The translations under genes were made by a program, and so were the position numbers. From the NCBI RefSeq assembly GCF_013131805.1, contig NZ_JABJRC010000003.1:806001-870000 (forward strand): DNA of 64,000 nt. Reading direction: 5' to 3'. The notes under the pieces were generated by a model. The model ran no database searches and was not told where the DNA came from. It saw only the letters and a list, made by a program, of their open reading frames with translations. This document shows positions 39,359-48,191 of this stretch, one piece after another. How positions within the stretch are numbered: position 1 is the stretch's first letter; each line of letters begins with the position of its first letter. Source of the stretch: Kribbella sandramycini. Its GTDB lineage: Bacteria > Actinomycetota > Actinomycetes > Propionibacteriales > Kribbellaceae.

Positions 39359-40162
39359 TCACAGGGTCTTGGTGAAGGTGCGGAGGGCGGTGGCTAAGGC
39401 GTCGGGGGTGGTGGAGTGGTTTTCGCCGGGGACGGGGAGGAGGGTTGCGGTGGGGAGGTGGGTGGCGACGGCTTGGGCGCCGGAGATGAGGGTGGGCCAG
39501 GTGTCTTGGCCGTACATGACCAGGACGGGGGCAGTGACGGTGGACCAGCGGTCGGTGGGGAGGGGGTTGCCGGACATGGTGGTGCCCATGATGCGGCCGT
39601 CGTAGGAGATGGTGTGGGCTACGTCGACTACGGGCTGCCACATGGGGGATTGACGGATGCCGGCGACCATTTCGGGTGGGAGGCCGACGGCGGCGGTCAT
39701 GAAGAGTTCGGCGGCCAGGTCGGGGTTGCCGGCGGCGATGTGCGCTTCCAGCTGTTCTACGTAGTCGGTGGGCAGAGGCGGGCGGCTGTCGTCGACTACT
39801 ACTGGCGGCTCGAACATGACGACGGCGCTGACGGGGAGGTCTGCGGTCGCGGTGTCCAGGGCGAGTAGTGAGCCCGAGGAGTAGCCGAGGACGATCGCGG
39901 GCGCGCCGGCGTGCTCGATCAGGGCTGCGATGTCCTCGATCTCGCGCTGGACGGCGTACGGCGCGGTGTCGGTGCTCTGGCCGCGGCCGCGCCGGTCGTA
40001 GGTGTACGTGCGGAACTCGCTCTGCAGCAGCTCGGCGAGCTCGGCGTTCAGTGGGTTCACGGCCGGGTGGGCGGTGGCGCCGTCGACGACGATCAACGGC
40101 TGCCCGACGCCGCGGACGTCGAAGTGGATGGTGGTGCCGTCGGCGGACGTCACGGTGCTCAT
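39359..40162 (-). CDS. Alpha/beta hydrolase
   Basis: The protein has 267 residues from ATG 40162 with GAGGAGA upstream. An upstream extension is the shadow of the TetR gene. The nucleophile elbow is GYSSGS, the Asp region lies in VLVMYGQDTWPTLISG and the catalytic His is in PGENHSTTPDALATAL. RRGRGQSTDTAPYAVQREIE is typical of the small esterase/haloperoxidase-like group. It is divergent from a TetR gene, with two operator-like repeats between, so it is likely repressed by that regulator. Confidence 0.88.
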   Translation of the reverse strand: MSTVTSADGTTIHFDVRGVGQPLIVVDGATAHPAVNPLNAELAELLQSEFRTYTYDRRGRGQSTDTAPYAVQREIEDIAALIEHAGAPAIVLGYSSGSLLALDTATADLPVSAVVMFEPPVVVDDSRPPLPTDYVEQLEAHIAAGNPDLAAELFMTAAVGLPPEMVAGIRQSPMWQPVVDVAHTISYDGRIMGTTMSGNPLPTDRWSTVTAPVLVMYGQDTWPTLISGAQAVATHLPTATLLPVPGENHSTTPDALATALRTFTKTL

Positions 40163-40186
40163 GGTGTTTCTCCTCAGCGAGTCGGG

Positions 40187-40230
40187 AACTAGACCGTACA
40201 GTACCCAGCAGAAAACTAGACTGTCCAGTA
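40187..40230. promoter_or_regulatory. Two 17-bp direct repeats, likely TetR operators
   Basis: AACTAGACCGTACAGTA (40187-40203) and AACTAGACTGTCCAGTA (40214-40230) match at 15 of 17 positions, 27 bp apart. They occupy the promoter region between the hydrolase and the TetR gene. The second copy ends at the first base of the TetR ATG. Confidence 0.7.
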
Positions 40231-40874
40231 TGATTTCGGCCATGGAGCAAACAGGGCGGACGGCGACCAAGCGGCGGGCGATCCAGGTCGCGGCCACCGA
40301 GGTGTTCCTCCAGCACGGCTATCTCGGCGCGAGTATGGACGAGGTCGCGGCCAAGGCCGGCGTCTCCAAACAGACCGTCTACAAGCAGTTCGAGAACAAG
40401 GAGCGGTTGTTCGCCGACATCGTGCTCGGCACGAACGACCAGCTCGCGGTCAACCTTGCCGCCGCGTACGCCGAGACACTGGAGGGCGCCACCGACGCCC
40501 GCGAAGCCCTGCGTGCGTTGGCGTTCCGGCTCCTCGAGAGCTTGACCGCCGACCACGTCCTGCAGCTGCGGCGGCTCGTGATCGCCGAGGCCGATCGCTT
40601 CCCCGAGGTCTGCGGCGCGTGGTTCACCCGCGGTTTCGAGAAGTCCCTGGAGACCCTTGGGCAGGCGCTCGCCGGCCTCACCGGCCGCGGTCTGCTCCGT
40701 GAGCTCGACGACCCGACGCTCGTCGCGTACCAGTTCGCCGGGCTGGTCATGTACAAACCGATGAACCGCGCCATGTTCGCCGGCACCCGCGTCCGCCCCG
40801 AGCCCGGCGAGCTCGACCGCATCGCCGACAGTGCAGTGACCGTCTTCCTGTCGTCGTACGGGGCGGACCGCTAA
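40230..40874 (+). CDS. TetR-family transcriptional regulator
   Basis: The protein has 214 residues from ATG 40230, with ATG 40242 four codons later as an alternative. No Shine-Dalgarno is clear for either. The helix-turn-helix is LGASMDEVAAKAGVSKQTVY followed by KQF. The C-terminal part (LVIAEADRFPEVCGAWFTRG, GLVMYKPMNRAMFAGTRVRP) places it with the AefR-like/TetR_C_7 group. It faces the alpha/beta hydrolase gene and probably controls it together with itself. Confidence 0.88.
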   Translation: MISAMEQTGRTATKRRAIQVAATEVFLQHGYLGASMDEVAAKAGVSKQTVYKQFENKERLFADIVLGTNDQLAVNLAAAYAETLEGATDAREALRALAFRLLESLTADHVLQLRRLVIAEADRFPEVCGAWFTRGFEKSLETLGQALAGLTGRGLLRELDDPTLVAYQFAGLVMYKPMNRAMFAGTRVRPEPGELDRIADSAVTVFLSSYGADR

Positions 40875-40954
40875 CACTCACCAACTCGGTCGACGAGCAC
40901 GGCGTCACGCTCAGGAGGTCGCCGTAGCGGGCGCCCGGCGGTAGTTGGTGAGTG
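40875..40954. terminator. Long-loop inverted repeat between convergent regulators
   Basis: CACTCACCAACT (40875-40886) pairs perfectly with AGTTGGTGAGTG (40943-40954) across a 56-nt loop. It starts at the TetR stop and ends 13 bp before the LacI stop, so it may act as a bidirectional terminator. Confidence 0.55.
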
Positions 40955-40967
40955 GGGGAGATCCGCC

Positions 40968-42002
40968 CTACCCGGCGCCCGAGGTTGACGTGCGGACGAC
41001 GAGCTCCGGGGTGAAGATGACGCGCTGGTGCTCGTGGTCGGGGTTGGCCGACTCGTCGAGCAGCAGCTCCGCCGCCGTCCGCCCGAGGAGCTGCCGCGGC
41101 TGCCGGACGGATGTCAACGGTACGGCGGCCGCCGCGGCGAACTCGATGTCGTCGTAGCCGACGATCGCCAGATCCTCCGACACCCGGATGCCGAGCGTCA
41201 CGCACTGCTGCAGCAAACCCAACGCCAGCAGGTCGTTCGCACAGAACGCCGCCGTCGGACGCCGAGCCGCGGGCAGCCCGGCAAGTCGTTGCCCTGCGCC
41301 CCTACCTTCGGCGACCGTGAGCGCGCCGGTGTTGATCTCGATCAGATCGCTCGCGGGCCGGCCCGCCTTGCGCAGCGCCGCCCAGCCGCCGGCTCGCCGG
41401 TCGGTGACCTGGCCGATCGTCTCCGGGCCGCCGACGTACGCGATCCGCTCGTGGCCCAGCTCCAGCAAGTGCGCGATCGCGAGCTCGCCGCCGAGGACGT
41501 CGTTCACCGCGACCGAGCAGTGCTGGTCGTCGTCGATCGCCCGGTCGACCACGACCACCGGCGTTCCGCGGGCGGGCAGGTTGCGCAGCCGGGACGAATG
41601 CTGATCGATCGGCGTGATCAGCACCCCCTGAACCCGTTGCTGCTCGAGCAGATCGAGATAGTCGGCCTCTCGGGAGGCGTCCTCGTTGCTGTTGCAGAGG
41701 AAGACCGACAGGCCGGCCGCGCGGGCCGCCTCCTCGACGCCCTTGGCGACGTCGGTGAAGAACGGGTTGCCCGCGTCGAGCATCAGGTACGCAAGGATCC
41801 GGCTGCTGCCCGCGCGGAGCTGGCGGGCCGACTCGTTCCGGACGAAGCCGAGCTGGGTCATCGCCGCCTCGACCTTGGCGCGGGTGACCGGGCTGACCAT
41901 CTCGGGCCGGTTCAGCACATTCGACACCGTGCCCAGTGAGACCCCGGCCGCGGCGGCGACCGCCTTCACTCCGGCGGTCTGCCCACGGCGCTCGGATACC
42001 AC
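40968..42002 (-). CDS. rhaR: LacI-family regulator of rhamnose catabolism
   Basis: This 344-residue regulator has the N-terminal LacI helix-turn-helix VKAVAAAAGVSLGTVSNVLN and the hinge helix ESARQLRAGSS. The periplasmic-binding-like effector domain follows, with AYLMLDAGNPFFTDVAKGVE, VAVNDVLGGELAIAHLLELG and CANDLLALGLLQQC. It is divergent from the rhamnose ABC/catabolic operon. Two TTGAAA-type dyads lie in the shared promoter region. Rhamnose or a pathway intermediate is the likely inducer. The gene symbol reflects role by context and not a family orthology test. Confidence 0.85.
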   Translation of the reverse strand: MVSERRGQTAGVKAVAAAAGVSLGTVSNVLNRPEMVSPVTRAKVEAAMTQLGFVRNESARQLRAGSSRILAYLMLDAGNPFFTDVAKGVEEAARAAGLSVFLCNSNEDASREADYLDLLEQQRVQGVLITPIDQHSSRLRNLPARGTPVVVVDRAIDDDQHCSVAVNDVLGGELAIAHLLELGHERIAYVGGPETIGQVTDRRAGGWAALRKAGRPASDLIEINTGALTVAEGRGAGQRLAGLPAARRPTAAFCANDLLALGLLQQCVTLGIRVSEDLAIVGYDDIEFAAAAAVPLTSVRQPRQLLGRTAAELLLDESANPDHEHQRVIFTPELVVRTSTSGAG

Positions 42003-42029
42003 GCCTACCTCCCCGCATCAAGGTCTCAG

Positions 42030-42043
42030 TTGAAACGTCTTAG
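42030..42043. promoter_or_regulatory. LacI-type operator 1
   Basis: TTGAAACGTCTTAG is a degenerate form of the palindrome TTGAAACGTTTCAA common for LacI-family regulators. It lies 28 bp upstream of the regulator start, suited to autoregulation. Confidence 0.5.
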
Positions 42044-42152
42044 TGGACCGAAGCCTACCCCTTGAGGAGCGGTGAAACCGCTGATGTCCCCCGAATGAGT
42101 GGTCCACCTCTTGACGCCCGCGATCCCTCGCCCGTACTTTCCTCATCATCAC

Positions 42153-42166
42153 TTGAAACCTTTCAT
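42153..42166. promoter_or_regulatory. LacI-type operator 2
   Basis: TTGAAACCTTTCAT is a near-perfect dyad (TTGAAA/TTTCA-). It is located 20 bp before the TTG start of the ABC ATPase gene and just ahead of its Shine-Dalgarno, so bound regulator would block the operon. Confidence 0.6.
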
Positions 42167-42185
42167 AACCATCAGGAGGTGACCG

Positions 42186-43682
42186 TTGACCGCTCTGCTC
42201 CGCATCCGCGGCGTGTCCAAGTCGTTCGGCGCGGTCGCCGCCGTCCGCGATGTCTCCTTCGACCTGTACGCCGGTGAGGCGCATGCCCTGGTCGGCGAGA
42301 ACGGCGCCGGGAAGTCCACGATCGTGAAGATGCTGGCCGGTGTGCACCGGCCCGACAGCGGCGCCCTCGAGCTGTCCGGCACGCCGCTCGCCCTCGGCGG
42401 GCCCGCCGACGCGAAGGCGGCCGGGATCGCGGTCATCTACCAGGAGCCGACCCTCTTCCCGGATCTCTCGGTCGCCGAGAACATCGCGATGGGCCGCCAG
42501 CCACTGGGTCGTTTCAACACGATCGACCGGGCCGCGATGGTCAGCCAGGCAGCTCGCCTCTTCACCCGCCTCGGCGTGTCCATCGACCCGAACCGCCCGG
42601 CGCGCGGCCTCTCGATCGCCGATCAGCAGCTGGTCGAGATCGCCAAGGCCCTCTCCGCCGACGCCCGTGTGGTCGTGATGGACGAGCCGACCGCCGCCCT
42701 CACCGGCGTCGAGGTCGAGCGGTTGTTCGCGGTCGCCCGGTCCCTGCGCGACGGCGGCGCGGCGCTGCTTTTCATCTCGCACCGCTTCGAGGAGATCACC
42801 GCGCTCTGCCAGCGCGTCACGATCATGCGGGACGGCCGGCACATGTCGACCGATCTGCTGGCCGACACCAGCGTCGACGAGATGGTCCGCCGGATGGTCG
42901 GCCGCGATCTCGACGCCCTCTTCCCCAAACAGGACGTCGTACCCGGCGCCACTGTGCTCAAGATCGACGGCCTCACCCGCGACCCCGTCTTCCACGACAT
43001 CTCCTTCGAGGTTCGGGCCGGCGAGATCGTCGCGCTGGCCGGTCTGGTCGGCTCCGGCCGCTCCGAAGTGGTCCAGTCGATCTTCGGCGTCGACCCGCGG
43101 GACGCCGGCACGGTCGAGGTCGCCGGCAAGTCGCTGAAACCGGGTAAGCCGAAACACGCGATGGCCGCGGGTGTCGCGCTCGTTCCCGAGGACCGCCGCC
43201 AGCAGGGCCTGCTGATGGAGCTCTCGATCGAGCGCAATGTGACGCTGCCCAGATCGCGCTCGCTGTCCCAGCTCGGCTTCCTCACCGGCAGCCGCGAGCG
43301 CCGATCCGCACAGGAGTGGACCGAGCGACTCAAGACGAAGTACGGCCGGCTCTCCGACGAGGTCGGCACTCTGTCGGGCGGTAACCAGCAGAAGGTCGTG
43401 CTGGCCAAATGGCTGGCGACCAAACCCAAGGTGCTGATCGTCGACGAGCCGACCCGGGGCATCGACGTCGGCACCAAGGCCGAGGTGCACCGGCTGATGT
43501 CCAGTCTCGCCGCGGAGGGAGTCGCCGTCCTGATGGTGTCGTCGGAACTGCCCGAGGTGCTCGGAATGGCCGATCGCGTACTGGTGATGCGCGAGGGCCG
43601 CCTGGTCACCGAGCTGAGTCGCTCCGAGGCGACCGAGGAGGCCGTGATGTTCGCGGCGACCGGTCAGGAGGCGACGGTATGA
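42186..43682 (+). CDS. rhaT: Rhamnose ABC importer ATP-binding protein (two NBDs)
   Basis: The protein has 498 residues from a TTG at 42186, chosen because AGGAGG lies six bases upstream. Two nucleotide-binding domains are fused: the first with GENGAGKST, LSIADQQLVEIAKAL and VVMDEPTAALTG, the second with a degenerate P-loop GLVGSGRSEV, LSGGNQQKVVLAKWL and LIVDEPTRGIDVG. This is the RbsA/CUT2 family layout for monosaccharide import. It heads the operon containing two permeases, binding protein and rhamnose enzymes. Rhamnose as substrate is inferred from operon content. Confidence 0.9.
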   Translation: MTALLRIRGVSKSFGAVAAVRDVSFDLYAGEAHALVGENGAGKSTIVKMLAGVHRPDSGALELSGTPLALGGPADAKAAGIAVIYQEPTLFPDLSVAENIAMGRQPLGRFNTIDRAAMVSQAARLFTRLGVSIDPNRPARGLSIADQQLVEIAKALSADARVVVMDEPTAALTGVEVERLFAVARSLRDGGAALLFISHRFEEITALCQRVTIMRDGRHMSTDLLADTSVDEMVRRMVGRDLDALFPKQDVVPGATVLKIDGLTRDPVFHDISFEVRAGEIVALAGLVGSGRSEVVQSIFGVDPRDAGTVEVAGKSLKPGKPKHAMAAGVALVPEDRRQQGLLMELSIERNVTLPRSRSLSQLGFLTGSRERRSAQEWTERLKTKYGRLSDEVGTLSGGNQQKVVLAKWLATKPKVLIVDEPTRGIDVGTKAEVHRLMSSLAAEGVAVLMVSSELPEVLGMADRVLVMREGRLVTELSRSEATEEAVMFAATGQEATV

Positions 43683-44689
43683 CGGCAGTCGAGCTGCCCG
43701 CGCCCAAACGCTCGTCCCTGGACGTCGTACTGCGAGCGCGCGAGCTGGGCATCGTCCTGGCGTTGGTGCTGCTGGTCGCGGTGACCACCATCTCCAACCC
43801 GCGCTTCCTGTCCGGCCAGAGCATCCGCGACATCCTGCTGAACACAGCGATCCTGGCCGTACTGGCGGTCGGCCAGGCCGTGGTTGTGATCACCCGCAAC
43901 ATCGACCTCTCGGTCGGCTCGGTCCTCGGCCTGAGTGCCTTCACTGTCGGCACTCTGCTACAGAACTATCCCGGCATCCCGGTTGTCTTCGCGCTATTGG
44001 TTGGCGCCGGAGTCGGCGCCGCATGCGGTGTTCTGAACGGTGTGCTGGTCCGCTACGGCAACGTACCGGCGCTGGTGGTCACTCTGGGCACGCTGTACGT
44101 CATCCGCGGCGTCACCTACTTCTGGGCCGGCGGTAGCCAGATCAACGCGGACGAGCTGCCACCGAGCTTCCTGAACTTCGGCACGGCCGACATCCCATGG
44201 CTGGTCATTCTGGCCGTGGTTGTCCTGGTCGTCACTGCAGTGGTCCTGCGCAGCTACCGGACCGGCCGCGAGCTGTACGCGATGGGCTCCAGCCCTCAGG
44301 CCGCGCAGCTGGCAGGCATCCCGGTCGGACGCCGTACGATCGGTGCCTTCGTCGTCAGCGGCGGTCTGGCCGGGCTGGCGGGTGTGCTGTTCGCTGCCCG
44401 GTTCGGAACGATCGACGCGGCAGCTGGCACCGGTATGGAGCTGAACGTCGTCGCTGCCGTGGTTGTCGGCGGAGTGGCGGTCTTCGGCGGCAGTGGGACG
44501 GTCTGGGGCGCAGCTCTTGGCGCACTGCTGCTGACCACGATCGGCAGCGCGCTCGCCGTCCTCGAGATCAACCAGTTCTGGCAGCAGGCGATCGTCGGCG
44601 GTCTGATCCTGCTCGCGATCGGAGCCGACCGGCTGGTCGCCGTCCGGGTCGCAGCGGGCCTGAAGAAGCGAGGCTCCCATGTCGGCTGA
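43679..44689 (+). CDS. rhaP: Rhamnose ABC importer permease 1 (CUT2)
   Basis: The protein has 336 residues from ATG 43679, overlapping the ATPase stop (ATGA). The roughly 10-helix RbsC-type permease has ILAVLAVGQAVVVITRNIDL, SVGSVLGLSAFTVGTL, and the ATPase-contact loop YAMGSSPQAAQLAGIPVGRR. VAAVVVGGVAVFGGSGTVWG is typical of CUT2 permeases. It should form a heterodimer with the following permease in the membrane. Confidence 0.9.
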   Translation: MTAVELPAPKRSSLDVVLRARELGIVLALVLLVAVTTISNPRFLSGQSIRDILLNTAILAVLAVGQAVVVITRNIDLSVGSVLGLSAFTVGTLLQNYPGIPVVFALLVGAGVGAACGVLNGVLVRYGNVPALVVTLGTLYVIRGVTYFWAGGSQINADELPPSFLNFGTADIPWLVILAVVVLVVTAVVLRSYRTGRELYAMGSSPQAAQLAGIPVGRRTIGAFVVSGGLAGLAGVLFAARFGTIDAAAGTGMELNVVAAVVVGGVAVFGGSGTVWGAALGALLLTTIGSALAVLEINQFWQQAIVGGLILLAIGADRLVAVRVAAGLKKRGSHVG

Positions 44690-45644
44690 GCAGCTCACCG
44701 AGACCCGGATCGGCCGGCTGGCCAACTGGAACGTGGCGATCATCGCGATCACCGCCGTCGTGCTGGTCATCGCCGCCGCGAGTGTGAACAGCTTCGGCAC
44801 CGCGCAGAACTTCGGCTTCCTGGTTCTCGACCTGCTGCCGATCGCGCTGGTCGCGCTCCCGATGACGCTGGTCATCGTCACCGGCGAGATCGACCTGAGC
44901 GTCGCGAGCACACTTGGCCTGTCCAGCGCGGTGATGGGCTACCTCTGGAACGCGAACCAGCCGATCGAGACGATCATCCCGGTCTGTCTGCTGCTCGGCG
45001 CGGTCCTGGGCGCGATCAACGGCTTCTTCGTCACCGTCCTCGGCCTGCCGTCGCTGGCGGTCACGATCGGCACGCTCGCGCTCTACCGCGGCCTCGCGTT
45101 CGTCGTCCTCGGCGACGGCGCGGTCGCCGACTTCCCGGCCGTCTACACCGACTGGGTGACCGGCACCATCGCCGGGACGCCGATCCCGAACGTGCTGATC
45201 GTGCTCGTCGTCCTCGCCGTGATCTTCGGCGTGATCCTGCACGCCACCCCGATCGGCCGCGCGGTCTTCGCGGTCGGCGCGAGTGAGCAGGCCGCGCGCT
45301 TCGCCGGTATCCGCCCCGGCCGGCTCAAGTTCTGGCTGTACGTCGCCAGCGGCACGATCGCCGGCCTGGCCGGTGTGCTCTGGACGTTGCGCTACTCCAG
45401 CGCCCGTGCCGACAACGGCGCCGGGCTCGAGCTGGCCGTGGTCGCCGCCGTCCTGCTCGGTGGCGTCTCCATCTTCGGCGGCAAGGGGGCACTGCCGGGT
45501 GTGATCGCCGGCGTCGTCCTCCTCGGCTCGCTGCAGAACGCATTGCGCCTGTCCGATGTTTCCAACGAGGCGTTGAACGTCGTCACCGGCGTCCTGCTGA
45601 TCGCCTCCGTACTCGGCCCCAACCTGATCCGACGTCGTACCTGA
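44679..45644 (+). CDS. rhaQ: Rhamnose ABC importer permease 2 (CUT2)
   Basis: This 321-residue RbsC-type permease has DLLPIALVALPMTLVIVTGE, IDLSVASTLGLSSAVMG, the coupling loop FAVGASEQAARFAGIRPGRL and AAVLLGGVSIFGGKGALPG. It starts 11 bp inside the previous permease gene. The paired but different permeases are the usual form of the rhamnose RhaSTPQ transporter described in Rhizobium. Confidence 0.9.
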   Translation: MSAEQLTETRIGRLANWNVAIIAITAVVLVIAAASVNSFGTAQNFGFLVLDLLPIALVALPMTLVIVTGEIDLSVASTLGLSSAVMGYLWNANQPIETIIPVCLLLGAVLGAINGFFVTVLGLPSLAVTIGTLALYRGLAFVVLGDGAVADFPAVYTDWVTGTIAGTPIPNVLIVLVVLAVIFGVILHATPIGRAVFAVGASEQAARFAGIRPGRLKFWLYVASGTIAGLAGVLWTLRYSSARADNGAGLELAVVAAVLLGGVSIFGGKGALPGVIAGVVLLGSLQNALRLSDVSNEALNVVTGVLLIASVLGPNLIRRRT

Positions 45645-45655
45645 AAGGACGAACC

Positions 45656-46714
45656 ATGCGTAAGCACCTCCCCGTTGCGGTAGCGCTCCTGGCGTTGACC
45701 GCGTGCGGCGGTACGACGAAGTCGAGTACCGAGGGCCAGAACACGGCCGCTCCGCAGAGCACGGCCGGTCAGGCGAATCCGAACGCGCCCCTCAAGGAGG
45801 GGCTGAAGATCGCCTACCTGCCCAAGCAGCTCAACAACCCGTACACCGATGTCGAGGTCGGCGGCGGCAAGGTCGCAGTCGACGAGATCAAGGGCGCCTA
45901 CAAACTGGTCGGCCCGAACGACGCGAGCGCGTCCTCGCAGGTCAGCTACATCAACACGCTGATCCAGCAGCAGCAGGACGTGATCGCCGTCGCGGCCAAC
46001 GACCCGAACGCCGTCTGCCCGTCGCTGAACCAGGCGCGGAAGGCCGGGATCAAGGTCATCACCTTCGACTCCGACGCCTCGAAGACCTGCCGGGACGCGT
46101 TCATCAACCAGGCCACCACCCAAGGGATCGGCGAGAGCCTGGTGAAGATGGCCAGTGAGCTGGCCGGCGGCGAGGGTGAGATCGCCGTCCTGTCCGCCAC
46201 CCCGAACGCGACCAACCAGAACTCGTGGATCGAGGTGATGAAGACCGAGCTGGCCAAACCCGCCAACAGCAAGCTCAAACTGGTGAAGATTGCTTATGGC
46301 AACGATGAGGACCAGAAGTCGTTCACCGAGGCCCAGGGCCTGCTGCAGTCCTACCCGAACCTGAAAGTGATCGTCTCGCCGACCACGGTCGGGATCGCCG
46401 CGGCGTCGCGCTACGTGAGCGCCTCCAGCTACAAGGGCAAGGTCGCGATCACCGGTCTCGGCCTGCCGAACCAGATGCGCCAGTACGTCAAGGACGGCAC
46501 GGTCAAGAAGTTCGCGCTCTGGAACCCGGCCGATATCGGCTACCTGGCCGCGTACGCCGGCGCCGCGATGAGCTCGGGTCAGATCACCGGCGCGCAGGGC
46601 GAGAAGTTCACCGCCGGCAAGCTCGGCGAGTACACCATCGGCGCGGACGGCGAGATCGTGCTCGGCCCGCCGACCGAGTTCACCGCCGAGAACATCGACA
46701 AGTTCAACTTCTGA
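45656..46714 (+). CDS. rhaS: Rhamnose-binding lipoprotein
   Basis: This 352-residue lipoprotein has the signal peptide MRKHLPVAVALLALTACGG, with lipobox LTAC placing the acylated Cys at residue 17, then a Ser/Thr/Gln-rich tether and a periplasmic-binding-protein type I fold (LKIAYLPKQLNNPYTDVEVG, DVIAVAANDPNAVCPSLNQA, VITFDSDAS). It captures the sugar at the cell surface and delivers it to the two permeases. AAGGACG precedes the ATG. Its stop shares one base with the mutarotase start. Confidence 0.92.
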   Translation: MRKHLPVAVALLALTACGGTTKSSTEGQNTAAPQSTAGQANPNAPLKEGLKIAYLPKQLNNPYTDVEVGGGKVAVDEIKGAYKLVGPNDASASSQVSYINTLIQQQQDVIAVAANDPNAVCPSLNQARKAGIKVITFDSDASKTCRDAFINQATTQGIGESLVKMASELAGGEGEIAVLSATPNATNQNSWIEVMKTELAKPANSKLKLVKIAYGNDEDQKSFTEAQGLLQSYPNLKVIVSPTTVGIAAASRYVSASSYKGKVAITGLGLPNQMRQYVKDGTVKKFALWNPADIGYLAAYAGAAMSSGQITGAQGEKFTAGKLGEYTIGADGEIVLGPPTEFTAENIDKFNF

Positions 46715-47031
46715 TGAATCGTTACTGCTTCTGCCTCCAGGTCCGGCCGGATCGGCTCGACGAGTACGTCGACCGGCACCGGGACGTCTGGCCCGAGATG
46801 CAGGCCGCGCTGCGGGAGTCCGGGTGGCACAACTACTCGCTCTTCCTGCGCGCCGACGGCCTGCTGATCGGGTACGTCGAGTCCCCGGACCTGGAAGCGG
46901 CACAGCAGGCGATGGCGGCCACCGAGGTGAACACCCGCTGGCAGGCCGAGATGACGTCGTACTTCAGCGCGGGGCGGCCGGACGAGACGTTCCAGCTGCT
47001 GCCCGAGATCTTCCACCTACAAGGGGACTGA
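46714..47031 (+). CDS. rhaM: L-rhamnose mutarotase
   Basis: This 105-residue dimeric ferredoxin-like protein has the family pattern RYCFCLQVRPDRLDEYVDRH, WPEMQAALRESGWHNYSLFL and MTSYFSAGRPDETFQLLPEI. The conserved His (in DRHRDVWPE) and Tyr residues of the active site are present. It interconverts alpha and beta anomers of L-rhamnose before isomerisation. It overlaps rhaS by one base. Confidence 0.93.
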   Translation: MNRYCFCLQVRPDRLDEYVDRHRDVWPEMQAALRESGWHNYSLFLRADGLLIGYVESPDLEAAQQAMAATEVNTRWQAEMTSYFSAGRPDETFQLLPEIFHLQGD

Positions 47032-47033
47032 CT

Positions 47034-48191
47034 ATGACCAGCGTGACGGATGCCCTCAAGCGTCAGGAGATCGAGCTGCCTTCGTGGGCGTTCGGGAACT
47101 CCGGCACCCGGTTCAAGGTCTTCACCCAGCCGGGCGTGCCGCGGTCCCCCGAGGAGAAGATCGCGGATGCCGCCGCCGTGCACCGGTTCACCGGCGTCGC
47201 CCCGAGTGTGGCGATGCACATCCCGTGGGACAAGGTGTCCGATTACGCGCAGCTGGCGGCGTACGCCAAGGAGCAGGGCGTCCGGCTCGGGGCGATCAAC
47301 AGCAACGTGTTCCAGGATGACGACTACAAGCTCGGCAGTGTCACCAACCCGGATCCCGGCGTCCGCCGCAAGGCGACCGACCACCTGCTCGAATGCGTCG
47401 ACATCATGGACGCGACCGGCTCGCGGGATCTGAAGCTGTGGTTCTCGGACGGCACCAACTACCCCGGCCAAGACGACATCCAGGATCGGCAGGAGCGGCT
47501 CGCGGCCGCGCTGCGCGAGGTCTACGACCGGCTCGGGCCGGAGCAGCGGATGCTGCTGGAGTACAAGCTGTTCGAGCCGGCGTTCTACACCACCGACGTG
47601 CCGGACTGGGGTACGTCGTACGCGCACTGCCTCGAACTGGGGCCGAAAGCCGTGGTGTGTATCGACACCGGGCATCACGCGCCGGGGACGAATATCGAGT
47701 TCATCGTGGCGTTCCTGCTGCGGGTGAAGAAGCTCGGCGCGTTCGACTTCAACAGCCGGTTCTATGCGGACGACGACCTGATGGTCGGGGCGGCCGACCC
47801 GTTCCAGCTGTTCCGGATCATGAACGAGATCGTCCGCGGCGACGCGCTCGACCCGGACCGCGGGATCGCGTTCATGCTCGACCAGTGTCACAACATCGAG
47901 GTGAAGATCCCGGCGATCATCCGCTCGGTGATGAACGTCCAGGAGGCCACCGCGAAGGCGCTGCTCGTCGACCGGGACGCGTTGAAGCGGGCCCAGCTGG
48001 AAGGCGACGTGCTGGAGGCCAACGCCGTCCTGATGGATGCCTACAACACCGATGTCCGTCCGTTGCTGGCCGAGCTGCGGGAGTCGCAGGGGCTCGACCC
48101 CAACCCGCTCGCGGCGTACAAGCGCAGCGGGTACTTCGAGCAGATCGTCGCCGAGCGGGCCGATGGCCAGCAGGCTGGATGGGGAGCGTGA
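47034..48191 (+). CDS. rhaI: L-rhamnose isomerase (P. stutzeri subtype)
   Basis: The protein has 385 residues from ATG 47034, two bases after rhaM. It is a TIM barrel with the sugar-isomerase metal motifs in LKLWFSDGTNYPGQDDIQDR, MLLEYKLFEPAFYTTDVPDW, VVCIDTGHHAPGTNIEFIVA and FDFNSRFYADDDLMVG. It converts L-rhamnose to L-rhamnulose using divalent metal. The sequence belongs to the broad-specificity RhaI type and not E. coli RhaA. The stop overlaps the next start by one base. Confidence 0.92.
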   Translation: MTSVTDALKRQEIELPSWAFGNSGTRFKVFTQPGVPRSPEEKIADAAAVHRFTGVAPSVAMHIPWDKVSDYAQLAAYAKEQGVRLGAINSNVFQDDDYKLGSVTNPDPGVRRKATDHLLECVDIMDATGSRDLKLWFSDGTNYPGQDDIQDRQERLAAALREVYDRLGPEQRMLLEYKLFEPAFYTTDVPDWGTSYAHCLELGPKAVVCIDTGHHAPGTNIEFIVAFLLRVKKLGAFDFNSRFYADDDLMVGAADPFQLFRIMNEIVRGDALDPDRGIAFMLDQCHNIEVKIPAIIRSVMNVQEATAKALLVDRDALKRAQLEGDVLEANAVLMDAYNTDVRPLLAELRESQGLDPNPLAAYKRSGYFEQIVAERADGQQAGWGA

